From Tethya wilhelma (Eukaryota > Porifera > Demospongiae > Tethyida > Tethyidae), in assembly GCA_964030475.1 (NCBI GenBank), contig CAXIPT010000001.1, forward strand, positions 21,758,354 to 21,822,353: a DNA stretch of 64,000 nucleotides, in the 5' to 3' direction. The notes under the pieces are model-generated. The model worked only from the letters and a program-made list of their open reading frames with translations, was not told where the DNA came from and did no database searches. Below, piece by piece: positions 46,449-57,600 of this stretch. The translations under genes and the position numbers were made by a program. Positions within the stretch are counted from its first letter, which is position 1, and the number at the start of each line of letters is the position of its first letter.

Positions 46449-46576
46449 AAATTTGTTTACTGTTGGGAGTGTTTCAGCTAGTGTACAATGCTGATGTTGT
46501 CTTCATTTCCAATAGGTATGCTGGTATTAGGTTTACTGAATACTTGAAGAGAAAAGAGGAGTTTTTAGCACTCTAA
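41599..46576 (+). CDS. ETNK1: ethanolamine kinase, one internal exon missing at a join
   Basis: Exons 41599-42205, 42927-43052, 43364-43447, 45143-45235, 46226-46299 and 46516-46576. The protein shows the choline/ethanolamine kinase fold: an N-lobe with GVTNKLVAIYEK, the catalytic Brenner loop VVFCHNDLLSANMIY, the metal-binding TITLIDYEYGG and the C-terminal HLFWATWGLLQAVHS. It phosphorylates ethanolamine in the first step of the CDP-ethanolamine route to phosphatidylethanolamine, in the cytosol. Exon 1 is inferred to end at 42205 (gtatat donor), because the frame runs into TAG at 42223 just before an alternative gtaacc donor. Exons 45143-45235 (phase 1) and 46226-46299 (phase 0) do not join directly: 30-40 residues are missing, most likely lost at the N at 46013. 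Confidence 0.8.
42653..42722 (+). repeat. tRNA-derived SINE head with intact cloverleaf
   Basis: A 7-bp acceptor stem (gttctag/ctagagt), a D-arm gctcagtggtgagagc, an anticodon arm tttga-ctagaat-tcaaa and a T-arm ctggg-tttgaat-cccag can all be drawn, followed by a T run (Pol III stop). The A and B boxes are good. Related, more degenerate copies sit near 20921-20990, 22383-22460 and 52597-52680, with the shared upstream word tgccagt(g/a)agttctagta, so this is a SINE family rather than a housekeeping tRNA. The formal anticodon would be AGA but the serine-type long arm is absent. Confidence 0.65.
42872..42904. repeat. (CA)n microsatellite
   Basis: A pure CA run inside ethanolamine kinase intron 1. 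Confidence 0.9.
43221..43288. repeat. 68-bp snap-back repeat
   Basis: tagcctcgtgaaccagtccc at the left is perfectly complemented by gggactggttcacgaggcta at the right, with about 24 paired bases around a loop of about 18 bases, inside ethanolamine kinase intron 2. Confidence 0.85.
43465..43642. mobile_element. small inverted-repeat element, gtagatcgggaaatttt ends
   Basis: Left terminus gtagatcgggaaatttt; right terminus aaaatttcccaatctac. AT-rich interior without coding capacity. The same terminus occurs at 13694. Confidence 0.65.
43648..44634 (+). mobile_element. 1-kb hairpin element, copy 7 (complete)
   Basis: acaagtagtaaaaattttg at the left; hairpin arms at about 43648-43755 and 43930-44035. 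Second part with tgcgcatgcgca at about 44150, ccacgtgg at about 44163, and the terminal palindrome at 44614-44633. It is inserted next to the small element ending at 43642, within ethanolamine kinase intron 3. Confidence 0.8.
45331..45835. repeat. pair of about 130-bp direct repeats
   Basis: 45331-45466 and 45689-45833 share ctaatc..gcctac, then actgaatgcaatggtgcaag and ggccttcctacac, with about 85% similarity by eye. Both lie in ethanolamine kinase intron 4. Confidence 0.6.
45899..46012. mobile_element. half copy of the TTAA-flanked MITE
   Basis: ttaaaggaactgtgtcacta matches the left end of the element at 26375-26608. The rest is lost or altered before the join at 46013. Confidence 0.55.
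46391..46447. repeat. (TG)n microsatellite
   Basis: A pure TG run in the last intron of the ethanolamine kinase gene. Confidence 0.9.
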
Positions 46577-46934
46577 ATTGATTCAGTCACTGCTGTTTAT
46601 ACCAATCTTCACAATATATTATTTATTGATCGTATTACAATGTAAAACTTTTAAGCCACCTATCTATAGTATAATATAATGTACAGTCCATGCGTGTATA
46701 TACATGATAATTGTGACTGTTTGACAAAATTTTAAATTTAATTATAGTTTTTGCAAAACTTCTAATTACATTATGTAGTGCATGTACAATAATTATTGCA
46801 ATGATAAAACATGCACCAGCTACATGCAGGAAGCACATAAATATTATATATAATTATACATAATAAGTTACACATCAATATGCATAATAGATCAGTGATT
46901 CTCAGAGAATTAAGTTATATAATAATTATACATC
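46577..46934. other. convergent spacer
   Basis: 3' flanks of ethanolamine kinase and the monooxygenase; AT-rich, nothing else seen. Confidence 0.35.
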
Positions 46935-48341
46935 TTAATTATTGATTTCGCTAGCAATACATCCAAGGACACAAGGCAGCACTCTATACCTCAGAGGTAT
47001 GTACAACCTAGAATGCTGAAAAGCCACAAAGCCGATCACACACACTGACACCACTGACCCTAACACTAACAAATTGGTCACGACCGCTCTCTGTCGGCGA
47101 TTCCTCTCCACGGCCACGTGGTACGGTGTCCTAGTGAAGGCCACCATGGTGTAAAGAGGGACGTAGACCTTGGGCAGGAGAGCATGGAGGAGGTTATCGA
47201 GGTACTTGCGAAAGAGAAAGTAGTAACTGTTCACGTGCGATCTCATCTCGAGGTAGTTGTACATGGAGAGATCGGCAATGGCGTGAGTGTCCTTCCAGTG
47301 TGTGTCGGCATACACCGTGGCCGCTCTCACCAGGTCGTTGCCACACTCCTGCAACTGTTCGTAAAAGATGAGGCAGTCTTCGAAGCCTGCATTCATGCCT
47401 TGACCGTAGAAAGGGACCACTGCGTGCGCTGCGTCACCGATGATGAGTGTACTGTTGGCCATGAAGTGGGGAGTGCATTTCACAGAGATGAGACCACCCG
47501 TTACGTTGTTGAAGAAATCATGAACAAGATTGTCGACGCCAATCTTGTCCACAGAGTCGGGGAAGTACTTCATGAAGAAGGCCAACAAGTCTTCTTCAGT
47601 TTCAATGGCCTCGAACACTTTGAACGGCATGAACAGTGTCATGGTGAAGGAGCAGTCCATGTTGGGGAGGGCTATCATCATGAACTCATTACGTGGCCAA
47701 ATGTGGAGGTAGTTTTCTGGCATTGCGTACCCGCCATTCTCTGCAGGGGGCATCCGTAGTTCCTTGTATCCGTGCTCAATGTACTCCTGCTGGTAATTGA
47801 GACAACTCCATCTCATCATTTGTCGGCGTACCGTGGAATGAGCTCCGTCACAACCAAAGATGAAGTCAGTCTTGGTTTTCTCCTCTCTGTCTTGAGTCTG
47901 GAAGACCAGTTCTTTCTCCTTGAGGTCAGCTCGAAGGAGCTTTGAGTTAAAGTGAAGAGTAACATTGGGGCTCTTCTCGGCTTGTGTCAGTAACAGTTCG
48001 TTGAGTTTGCGTCTGTCGACCGAGTAGATACATTGATCGGCCTTTCCGTATGCCTGTGAAGAGGTCTGGCCCGATAAGGAGTGTATCATACGGGCATACA
48101 TTGGAACTGCAGTCTGAAGGACGGTGGACTCGAGACCGACAATCTTGAGTGCCTCTCTCCCGCGAGTACTCAGGGCGAGGTTGATGCTACGACCTGTTAC
48201 GTGTTCCTGCTTACGAATGTCAGAGCGTATTTCGTAGAGATCGACTTCAAAGTCTCTCTTGGCCAGCATGAGAGCTTGCAGTGATCCTACCAATCCACCA
48301 CCAACCACTGCTGTCTTCATCTTGTGTTCATCAGCAGCCAT
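46935..48341 (-). CDS. KMO: kynurenine 3-monooxygenase
   Basis: A 468-residue single-exon protein. The FAD-binding Rossmann motif VVGGGLVGS is at about residues 12-20, a conserved RSINLALSTRGREAL follows, an FGCDGAHSTVR stretch binds the cofactor, and GDAAHAVVPFYGQGMNAGFE near residue 300 is the second FAD signature, typical of KMO. The C terminus has a membrane helix (TNLLVLGSVVSVCVIGFVAF) as in the mitochondrial outer-membrane enzyme. It hydroxylates L-kynurenine to 3-hydroxykynurenine with NADPH and O2 in tryptophan breakdown. The length is close to animal KMO (about 480). It is intronless, unlike its neighbours, and divergent from fuzzy with only 317 bp between start codons. Confidence 0.93.
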   Translation of the reverse strand: MAADEHKMKTAVVGGGLVGSLQALMLAKRDFEVDLYEIRSDIRKQEHVTGRSINLALSTRGREALKIVGLESTVLQTAVPMYARMIHSLSGQTSSQAYGKADQCIYSVDRRKLNELLLTQAEKSPNVTLHFNSKLLRADLKEKELVFQTQDREEKTKTDFIFGCDGAHSTVRRQMMRWSCLNYQQEYIEHGYKELRMPPAENGGYAMPENYLHIWPRNEFMMIALPNMDCSFTMTLFMPFKVFEAIETEEDLLAFFMKYFPDSVDKIGVDNLVHDFFNNVTGGLISVKCTPHFMANSTLIIGDAAHAVVPFYGQGMNAGFEDCLIFYEQLQECGNDLVRAATVYADTHWKDTHAIADLSMYNYLEMRSHVNSYYFLFRKYLDNLLHALLPKVYVPLYTMVAFTRTPYHVAVERNRRQRAVVTNLLVLGSVVSVCVIGFVAFQHSRLYIPLRYRVLPCVLGCIASEINN

Positions 48342-48658
48342 TTTACTACAAATAGATGTACGTGCAGTACAGCATTTGAAACATACATCGGTGATACATG
48401 TTTATACGAAAGAGTTTACTGTAGTTTTATAAAGGATTAAGGATATTAGCTCAACTTACAATTCTAGAAAGAGAGAAGAGAAAACCTGGCTCCCCCTTTA
48501 CGAAGAAAACTGGAAAGGGTCGATATCTGTTTAGGTTCACTATTCTAAAATTTCAGCAAATCATTCACTTAAAAAGAGAAAGTTTACAGAGAGGAGTTCG
48601 GAGAGGAGAGAGAAAAGAAGACGGAGTACCAGGTGCTATCATGGAGTGCAGATGATCT
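48342..48658. promoter_or_regulatory. shared divergent promoter region of KMO and FUZ
   Basis: 317 bp between the two start codons, with purine-rich gagaggagagagaaaagaag near the FUZ start. No TATA box is convincing. It must contain both promoters unless 5' exons lie elsewhere. Confidence 0.5.
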
Positions 48659-51600
48659 ATGGCGTATTTGGCAGGAATCAGTAAATCTGTAGCTATCCCA
48701 GTCTTCATTAGGACCAGAGGAAATGTTCCACCTGTAAGTCAACAAAATTATAAATTATAAATTATTTTGTTGACTTGTCTGGCGACTGTGACTGAAGCTA
48801 CTTCAGTTACTGTATTGTTTGTGACCATGCTATCTGATGTCTTTCTCTATATTCACAGCTTTCCTTCCCTGTACTGGGCTCTCTGAATACTGTTCACTTT
48901 GTTTCCAGTGAACTGAAGGCCCAGCTCCTGAGCTGCACCAACGCTGGTGCTAAAGTGGTCTGGAAGACATTTCATGATAGGTATACAATGCATTTGTATA
49001 TGTACAGCATGGCATGTACAGTGAGAGTGAGTGTAAGATGTAAATTATGAATGCAAATTCACCAAATGTTGATTTTACCAGCTAAAGTGTCCACCTATAG
49101 CTACGGGTGCACACTCTCTTTTCCTGAATGTTATAAAGAAGAAAAGTATTTTGTACACAATATTTCCCCTACAGAATAATAATAGTTGTATCCTCGAGTT
49201 GTTTGCCTGTTTGTTCTATTTCGTGTTTTCTATCAATGATCGAATATTTTGTGCACAATATTTTCCCTGCAAATGATAATACTGTATCCTCAATATTGCA
49301 TTTGTTTGTTTGTTTGTTTTTTACTCTATTTTCTGTTCTATTTTGTCTTTTCAATCAACGATGGTGTAACTGGCGTCTATTTCCTCCTTCCTCTCCAGCA
49401 TCACTCTGATCTTGGTCTCCTCCAATGACAGTCCCAGTGACCTCCATGCCATGTACCTCCTGGAGATGATCTTCAACTCCCTCGTACTCCTGCTAGGTCT
49501 CCACGAGTTGGAGCCTGAGGCCAGCGTGGAAAAACTGAAAATTGAACTCAAGGTTCGTTGACTGGTACAGAATTGTGTAGCTACCTGTCGTGTGTGTGTG
49601 AGGAAAAAGTGAGCAGAAGAGAGCTGTGTTATCCTGGGATATTGTATCTGCCGTGGTGTTTTATGCCAGGGATGTGGATGGATTCGAATGTGAATCTGTA
49701 ATATGCAGCATAGAATGATAGAGAGTACAGCAGACACATGAGCAGGTTACTGCTGGTTGCCATGTTCAAATGAGTGTACCTTATTGCTCATAGCATAACA
49801 CTATCTGAAACGTATCCAGCCTCTATGGGATCTGTATGTTCAACTTGGCTATATAGTGCATTGATAATGATTGCATATTAATTGTGATCTAGAGCCTGTA
49901 CAAAAAACAGTAAAGTTGATATTACATTGTTTCACTATGTAGTTATGTACACGAACTTTATATTCCATAAGTCGGAAAGTTTCACATTAATTTTTTTTTC
50001 CTCCCCTGGCATTATAAAGTAAGCGAAGCTCCCGATCTACAATGGTATGTGTGCTACTACATGTGCCAGCTACAATGACCCCATGGCCTACTCACATCTT
50101 TGGTGTACCTATAGTGTTACCTGCCTCCCTCAATCTCTCCTCCTCTCTCTCTCTCGTGCAGTGTTGCCATCCTCTTATTGACCTCTTGCTCCAAGGAGAC
50201 TCCACTCTCATGTCTCCTCTCACTCACGCTGTGGACTGTGTGACCATCGATGACCAGGACAGTGACTTGTTAATGGCAAGTCTTAGACTATGATAATGTA
50301 TTGTTTTGTTTCCTACCAAGCTGATCACCCAGTCAGTCCCTTTCTCTCTAGATACTCCATACAAATGACTGTCCACTTTTGGTAGCTTCCATTCTTCGTT
50401 TGTGTTTGTAACGGATGCATGGACACAAAGAGATAGGCAGCAATACAGTACCGTACTGGCGCATTATTAAGCACATACGCTTATATTTGCATAGGAAGAA
50501 AATAGGCGCTTAAAAGCGAAATGCGCATAATAACGAGATACACTGCCACGTGAGCTACATTTCAAAGCGAGGTAAAGGAATTTTTGGAGAGCGTTATTCG
50601 AGCACAACTTGTCTGCAAGAGCGTGTGGACTCTTTTTGTGGGTGAAGTGTTGTCTACGTGTCCAGAAACTGATCCTTTCCCTGTGTCAATAGTGAAAATC
50701 ATCATAGAGCTTAATAATGAAGTGTCAAGAACAACAACGAGGCTGCGTTTATACTCGAGTGGGCACTTATACGCGAAGTACGCCTAATAACGCGCCAGTA
50801 CGGTATATCAGCATGAACATGATAAAGCTATCAAAAATTACAACAAGTAACAAAAATTGCTTGATCAAAGTTGCNTGAAGCTGCATTGTTAGTCTAAGAG
50901 TGGTGTGTTAATGTGACTGCTTAAATACTACATAATCATACGTACGGTAGTACGTATAGTAGGAATGGGCCAAATGTCCCATAGACACAATACAAAAGGT
51001 TCATGATCATAAAACTCTAGCAAAACAAAATTATATCTTCAAACTTGCTCAGAGGCTCTCACTGACAGGTTAACAATTGCATGCAAGGCCTAAATCTCAT
51101 AAAGCAGTTCCTCGGCATACGTAGAGGGCGCTAGTGGGAAGCCACCATAGTGCCATTTTTGTTCTGCTAACGTACGTACGTACGTACGTACGTACTTACT
51201 TACTTACTAACTGACTTACTTGAAAAGCATTTCCAGAGAAACAGAATGTGTTGAGCCAACTTTGACAACACAAAGTAACTTCTTTTCATAGGTACTACAT
51301 TCCTTGATACTCGTTTTCATCACAAATAAGCCTAAACAAAAACTAGAAAGCTTTGAAACTTAGTGTATAAATTCATGTACAGCAATGCAGCCATCTTGTA
51401 AGTAGGTTCAGAGGTCGCATTCCACGTGGCATTATTTTGCGCATGCGCAATAGCCTCTTCCAGCATAATGAAGTGCATATAAAAATTATACTACTCAAGC
51501 TTTTTGTAGAGACTTACTAGTCTGATAGTCTCCACACTGTTGTGTTGAAAAAAGTGAATGAACAAGTAGTAAAAATTTCAAAAAAATTAGTAGTGTAGGA

Positions 51601-54600
51601 ATGGGCAGTGCGGTAAAAAGTATTGGAACAAGGCGTGTCTCAATTTCGGCACATGACTACTTCATTTTTTTTATATACCCAACTCTTGGCTGGTAGTCGA
51701 TCCAGTTTACCTATCTATTATAGTTTGCCCCTCTGCTTAGCCTACTAATTAGTAGAAATTTGAACCTAATAAGCTATGGCACTATTGTACAGATCATCAA
51801 TTGAATTCATGACACTTACATAATATAGCAAGGATCCTTACATTGGCTTACAAGTGATCATAAATAAAAATGAAGTAGTCATGGGCCGAAATTGAGACAC
51901 GCCTTGTTCCAATACTTTTTACCGCACTGCCCATTCCTACACTACTAATTTTTTTGAAATTTTTACTACTTGTATATGTATGAGCAAGACCCCCATTTAA
52001 CCTTAGCCCTCAGTTCAAGCAGTACAGTTTATGGTAACCAAGGCTTAATGTATGTTCCATTAAACTTAACTTGTGTGCTATAGAGAGCATTGGATGCCTT
52101 CACAGAAGCTGCTCAGAGTAACTATGGTTGTCTCTTCATCCATGGAAGGATGTGTGTGGCCACTGAGAGCTGGTAAGGATCTCCACACACAAACATACAT
52201 GCTGTATAGTTTACATGAGTACCAGATGATGCATTGGTTTGTTGTGTAGTGAAAATGAAATGTTGTACATATATTATTGCGATGATCATGGAATGAGCTT
52301 TTTCTGATGTACATCTTTTGCTGCACATGGACTAAGACCTCCACCGTTGCATTCAGTTCAATGAGAACGTTCAAACCATAATGATTGTTAAATGTGGGCC
52401 AATTGATCTACACTCCACCCATGAGTACTGAACATGAGTGTGATTGTTAGCCAATAGGAATTGGCCTGGAACGAACATTGTACAGGCGTAACCAACCCTG
52501 TATCATCAGATAAAAACTTTCCAATGTATAGCCTTGTTTCCAGGCCAAAAACAGGGATTTGAACCCAGGTCTTTCAAATTGTATGTTGCTTCAGGGCCAG
52601 TATACAGCTCAGTGGTAAGAGCATTCAACTAGAATTCGAAAGACCTGGGCTCAAATCCCTGCTAGGTCTCAAGTTTTTTTTCCAAAGAACTTTTATGTAT
52701 AGTGACGTTTCTTTGTTGCCAGGACACCCCTTTTTATTGTAGAAAGGGGATGGGGAACAATTAAGGTGTATGTACAGTAGAGGACAATAAAAAGTTGACG
52801 TTTCCGTACGTTTTGTCTCCGTACTACGGACGTACTACGGTCGTTGCATTTCCGTAGTACGCTTATACACTACGGCGTAGTTATTGTACTTTGCACCTTT
52901 GTTCTTATGCAAACAATTAGCAGACCTGTCAAAAGTTGATAGTAGTCAGGTTTCCAGGCCCTTGAAACGAACTGATAGTTTATACAATGACTACTTTCTT
53001 CTATAGGAGCCACTTGAGAGCTGTTTAAGTAGTGATTTGAGGTTAAAAGCATGGCTTTGACAAGTACGCAATAACTACGGAATAAGTACGCAGCGTAGTA
53101 CAGACATTGCATACGCCCGTACTACGCCCGTTTATTTTCTGTACTACGCGGTAACTACATTACGGAAACGTCAACTTTTTATTGTCTTGTACTGTAATTC
53201 ATACTTACACTGACTGACTGTACTGTGTTTGTAGGTGGGAGCTGTCAGTCCTGGACAAGAGCCTTCTCTCTCTCTTTCTTTGTTCCCTCCCACCTGCCTC
53301 CTGTCGAGACATCCCGGTCTACCTGCCCAAGGCTAGCAATCGCCACGCCCACAGACTACTGGTCTTCAATCTCATGGAAGGTAACGGGCGCTCCTCTAAA
53401 GGCAATAGATGTATTCATATAAGACTTTTTAAATTTTTACAACTCCCTAGCTCCCCCACCAATCACTGACCATGTACAGGCAAGGATCCTTTATTGTTGG
53501 GTTAATTATTTACAATAATTTGTGTAAATACTGACCATGTAGATCAGGGCATATAAAATAGTCCCTTTGGTTGTTCAACAGTTCATTACTGGTACGGTAC
53601 CTTGTTTCAACTAATTTGGGGCTGAAAAAAAGGTCATGAGGTCAAATACAAGAGCTCATGAGTTGATGCCTTAGTCTCTCTTCTTGTGAAGTTATACTGT
53701 CCATTTATACACACACACATGTCACAAAATGAAGGTATTCAAGTGTGTGTTCTGTGCAATCCTGAACCACCACTGGCCGAGGTTCAAAGTCTACTGGACA
53801 ACTACTGGTTGCCTGTGGAAACCAATCTAAGAAACTCTCTGCATGTTTTCCCAAGATGTGTACCCATGAACTTGAACTTTGACCCCTCTGTCTTGGCATT
53901 TTGTTTGATCAATCTTGGTAGTGGTCGTTGTCTGACGAGTCTCAGTCCATCCTCGCCCCACAGTCTCCACTACACCACTCTCTCTGCCGGTGAGACTCAA
54001 TGCCACTACTACATATACTGTATTACAATTCCCTGTTTATACAATACACATACTGTACATGCATGCATATTGATGTACAAGTGTGTAATCAACACATCAC
54101 AAAATTGTTGATCTGCTGTAATAACTTTTGTAATGTCAGCTAGTGTAGGATTTTCGGTAATAGTCTGTAATCAATACCAACTGGAGTGTACTTATCGTAT
54201 AGTGTATAGTCACATGGATGTTTACCTATCCTTGTCCTCAGGCCTTATGTAGTCTCGTAGGCCAGACTCTTCCCAAGGGGCTGGCTGGCCCATGAGACTA
54301 GGCCTCCTTATGTGCTGTGAGATTTGCCTTATTACTTTGACAACCTTTACCAAACCTATTTTATTAAGACCTGCATGCCAACATGCTATATCAATAATAG
54401 TACATGTAAATCTGCACTAGGCCTGCATGGGAACAAAGCTACATACATGTAGGTGTTGTAAATTACTGTGCATGGTTGTACATTGTTTTTGACTCACGGT
54501 GGTGGTAATTTCTGTCGATCATCTGTAGGGTTCCAGGGAGAGATATCTTCGGAGAAGAGACATGCCTACTTGTGTCATTTCTACCGGACTGTGGTCGATG

Positions 54601-57600
54601 AGCTCCTACCCAGTGCCGTGGACACAACTGATGAAGGTATGTGAATGAGTATATCCTTATGGTATAATTATTATGCCATAAATACGGAATTCTTGGTGTT
54701 GTTTACCTATGTCTGTGTTGTTCATGTACGTGTTTATATACCGACAGCAATGGAAATGTGATAGTCATTACACCACACATATTTAACAGTAAATTCTACA
54801 AACGGGTAGTGATAATTATACACTCTTTACAATGATTCTCCATCAATGATGAGGAAAAAGAGTGTGGGGGTAACACTGTTTTATTCCTTCATATTAACAT
54901 GGGAGAAAAGAGTGTGGGTACACTGTTTTTTGCCTTCTTAACCATGGGGGAAAAGAGTGTGGGGTACACTGTTTTTTCCCTTCTTAACCATGGGAGAAAA
55001 GAGTGTCTAAAATCCTATATGTAGCTAATCCTGTATAGGAAGATCATAGTTTTTCAAATGCCTTTGATGTGCCTGTCATCTGTTTTTGATCAATTAACAT
55101 AATAATTAGGGGATAAAGTAGTTTCTTTAAAGGTTGACAGCTAGCTATGGTGATGTCATTAAAGCTTGACAGGTTTTGATGAGTCTCCCTTGCTTATATA
55201 AGCCAGAATTAGTTAGGCAGCTCACTTTTCTCACCTCATAAATTGCCATGGATGAAGAACTAGAAGAATTTAACACCACATGTAGCTCTGATAGTGAGGA
55301 GAGCATCTTGGAGGATGAGTCACAGAGATGCACACCATCCAAAGGTTGGTTAAATATTTTATAGTGAATAACACCTTTTTTTGTGGTTTTGCTACAAATG
55401 TTTCTGAACTACATTATTGTGTAATTTGATTTCTCTCTTAGATTTCTGTGAACCACACTGAACCACCCTGAACCACCAGAGAAAAGAAAAGGGGTTCCAA
55501 ACTTCTGGTGACGGTACCATACAAATCCTCTATTGTGGTGATGAAGCAATGCATTGGGTAACAACCTGTTCATTGGATGACAAAGTCTACCTGTATGACA
55601 GCCTCCCCCGGAAGGGTGTGTCCAGTGAGTTGCAGACCCAGATCAGGGCTGTCTATGGCCAAGCCGTACAAAGTGTCATTGTACCATCTGTACAACAGCA
55701 ATCGAATGGAGTTGACTGTGGATGTTTTGCAATTGCTTGGGCATTGCACCTAGCTCTTGGAGAGAAACCAGAGGAGATTGTACTGGACACCAAGAGCCTT
55801 CGTTCACACCTTTTACAAATTTTCAAAGAAAAAAAGCTAACACCCTTTCCAAGAAATACTAAAAGAAGCCGTCGGAACCAATACACTACAGTAACTCTCA
55901 AGTAAATTTATATTGTCATCATTACCTTGTTAATTCATCATCATCATTTGATTCATTGTGTATCATTTCAATGCTTTAACATGCAATTATAATTTCAGTT
56001 GCTCTTTTTCCCCATGGTTGAGAAGGGGGAAAAAAGTGTACCCCACACTCTTTTCTCCCATGGTTAAGAAGGGAAAAACCAGTGTACCCCACACTCTTTT
56101 CCCCCATGGTTAAGAAGGCAAAAACCAGTGTACCCCACACTCTTTTCTCCCAAGGGAAAAAACAGTGTACCCACACTCTTTTCTCCCATGTTAATATGAA
56201 GGAATAAAACAGTGTTACCCCCACACTCTTTTTCCCCATCATTGATGGAGAATCATTGTAAAGAGTGTATAATTGTACGGAACCTCTACAAACAAGGCAA
56301 TGACGCAACAGTTGCATTCAATTTCAAGAATCTTCCCAACGGAGGTGGTATGGTTTTTGCTGGGACATACATTGAGACTGAGCCCAGCATAAACCATACC
56401 ACCTCCAGTGGGAAGATCCTTGAAATTGAATGCGACTGTTGCGTCATTTCCTTGTTTGTAGAATTCACTGTTAAATATGTGTGGTGTAATGACTACCACA
56501 TTTCCATTGCTGTCGGTGTATAACCATGAAATATGAAAAATAATCTCAACTGTGTATTAGTGACTCATCCCTACAATTCTAGGATTTCCAGATTTACATT
56601 AGGACTGGTGTGCTTATCAAGATCAGTCCAAATTATAGCCTATTGAATTGCCAACACATTTCAATTGTTTGTGTAATAGTAACATGTACTTGTACAAATG
56701 AATCTCATAGCTGAATGTAATCTGTTTCTGATTCAGAATTTGAAGACTGTGTGTCTAAATCAAAATTGAGAAATTCTCTGCCCCACACAATACAAGAGAC
56801 CTATGTCTGTGCTAAGGTAAGGAGGACAATAGAATGATAATTGCTACATGTGTACACTGTCGTATTATAGTACAGTCCGCAAGGCCAGTCTGGGACAAAT
56901 TTGAAAAGACTTTTATAGGCATGGCTATTTTGTGTAATAATTATTGTGTTGTGCACAACCCATACAGTTTCAATTTGAATTAATAATTACGCTGTTTTCC
57001 TTTTTCTGTTCTAGAAATACAAGGCATATGCTCTGAATCGTGAAAACTACAATTTCTTTGTTCTTTTCAATTCAACGACACCCACTTTTTCACTCAGGTA
57101 TGAAATACAGTATGTGCTATATTGCAGTATGTGTTGAAGCTTTTTCTGATCTATGATCAACATAGTTCCTTGGATTAGTTGCTAGTGTCTTGTGTCTGAA
57201 AACAAACCATACACTTTATGCGTACATGGTATTCTTTTAAATGCACACCTTTTAATCTCTTGTTCATTCTGCAATGAATACATGTACGTGGTCACTAACT
57301 TATGGTTGTCATGGTAACTAAAAGAGTAAGTGTGAAGCCATACATAGTGAGTCTCAGTGGACATTGTGCCGTTGAGGATGCATGTACACAAGCTTTAAAG
57401 GCTTTCCATCTACTCCTTTGTGCTGTGCATTTATAGTCTAGGAACCATCGCCACAATAACAGCTAGTGCATGCATGCTTCCACCATGCAGTTCTGTGAAT
57501 TCTAGCAGGACGTTGTACACTAGCTGCACACTATACATGACATTGTACATAATAATGGCAGAGGTTGGTTTGAATTGTTATTTCCTTTCTCTTGTGTTTG

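Larger units (their letters stand above)
54744..56524. repeat. inverted duplication derived from the M23 peptidase gene, interrupted by a transposon
   Basis: Left arm 54744-54803 plus 56294-56355, right arm about 56388-56521. The arms are complementary over about 140 bp (about 95% by eye) with a small loop at 56356-56387. The right arm matches the M23 coding region at about 58240-58370 at roughly 90%. The Mutator-like element 54804-56284 splits the left arm, with a duplicated tctacaaac at the break. Confidence 0.8.

Noticed and set aside
47118..47759. 213-residue open frame antisense to KMO
   Set aside because: It is a shadow of the clearly conserved KMO frame and has no recognisable similarity.
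54804..56284. Polinton/Maverick fragment (these also encode a Ulp1-like protease)
   Set aside because: The 9-bp duplication and 1.48-kb size with long terminal repeats fit Mutator-like elements; Polintons have 6-bp duplications and many genes.
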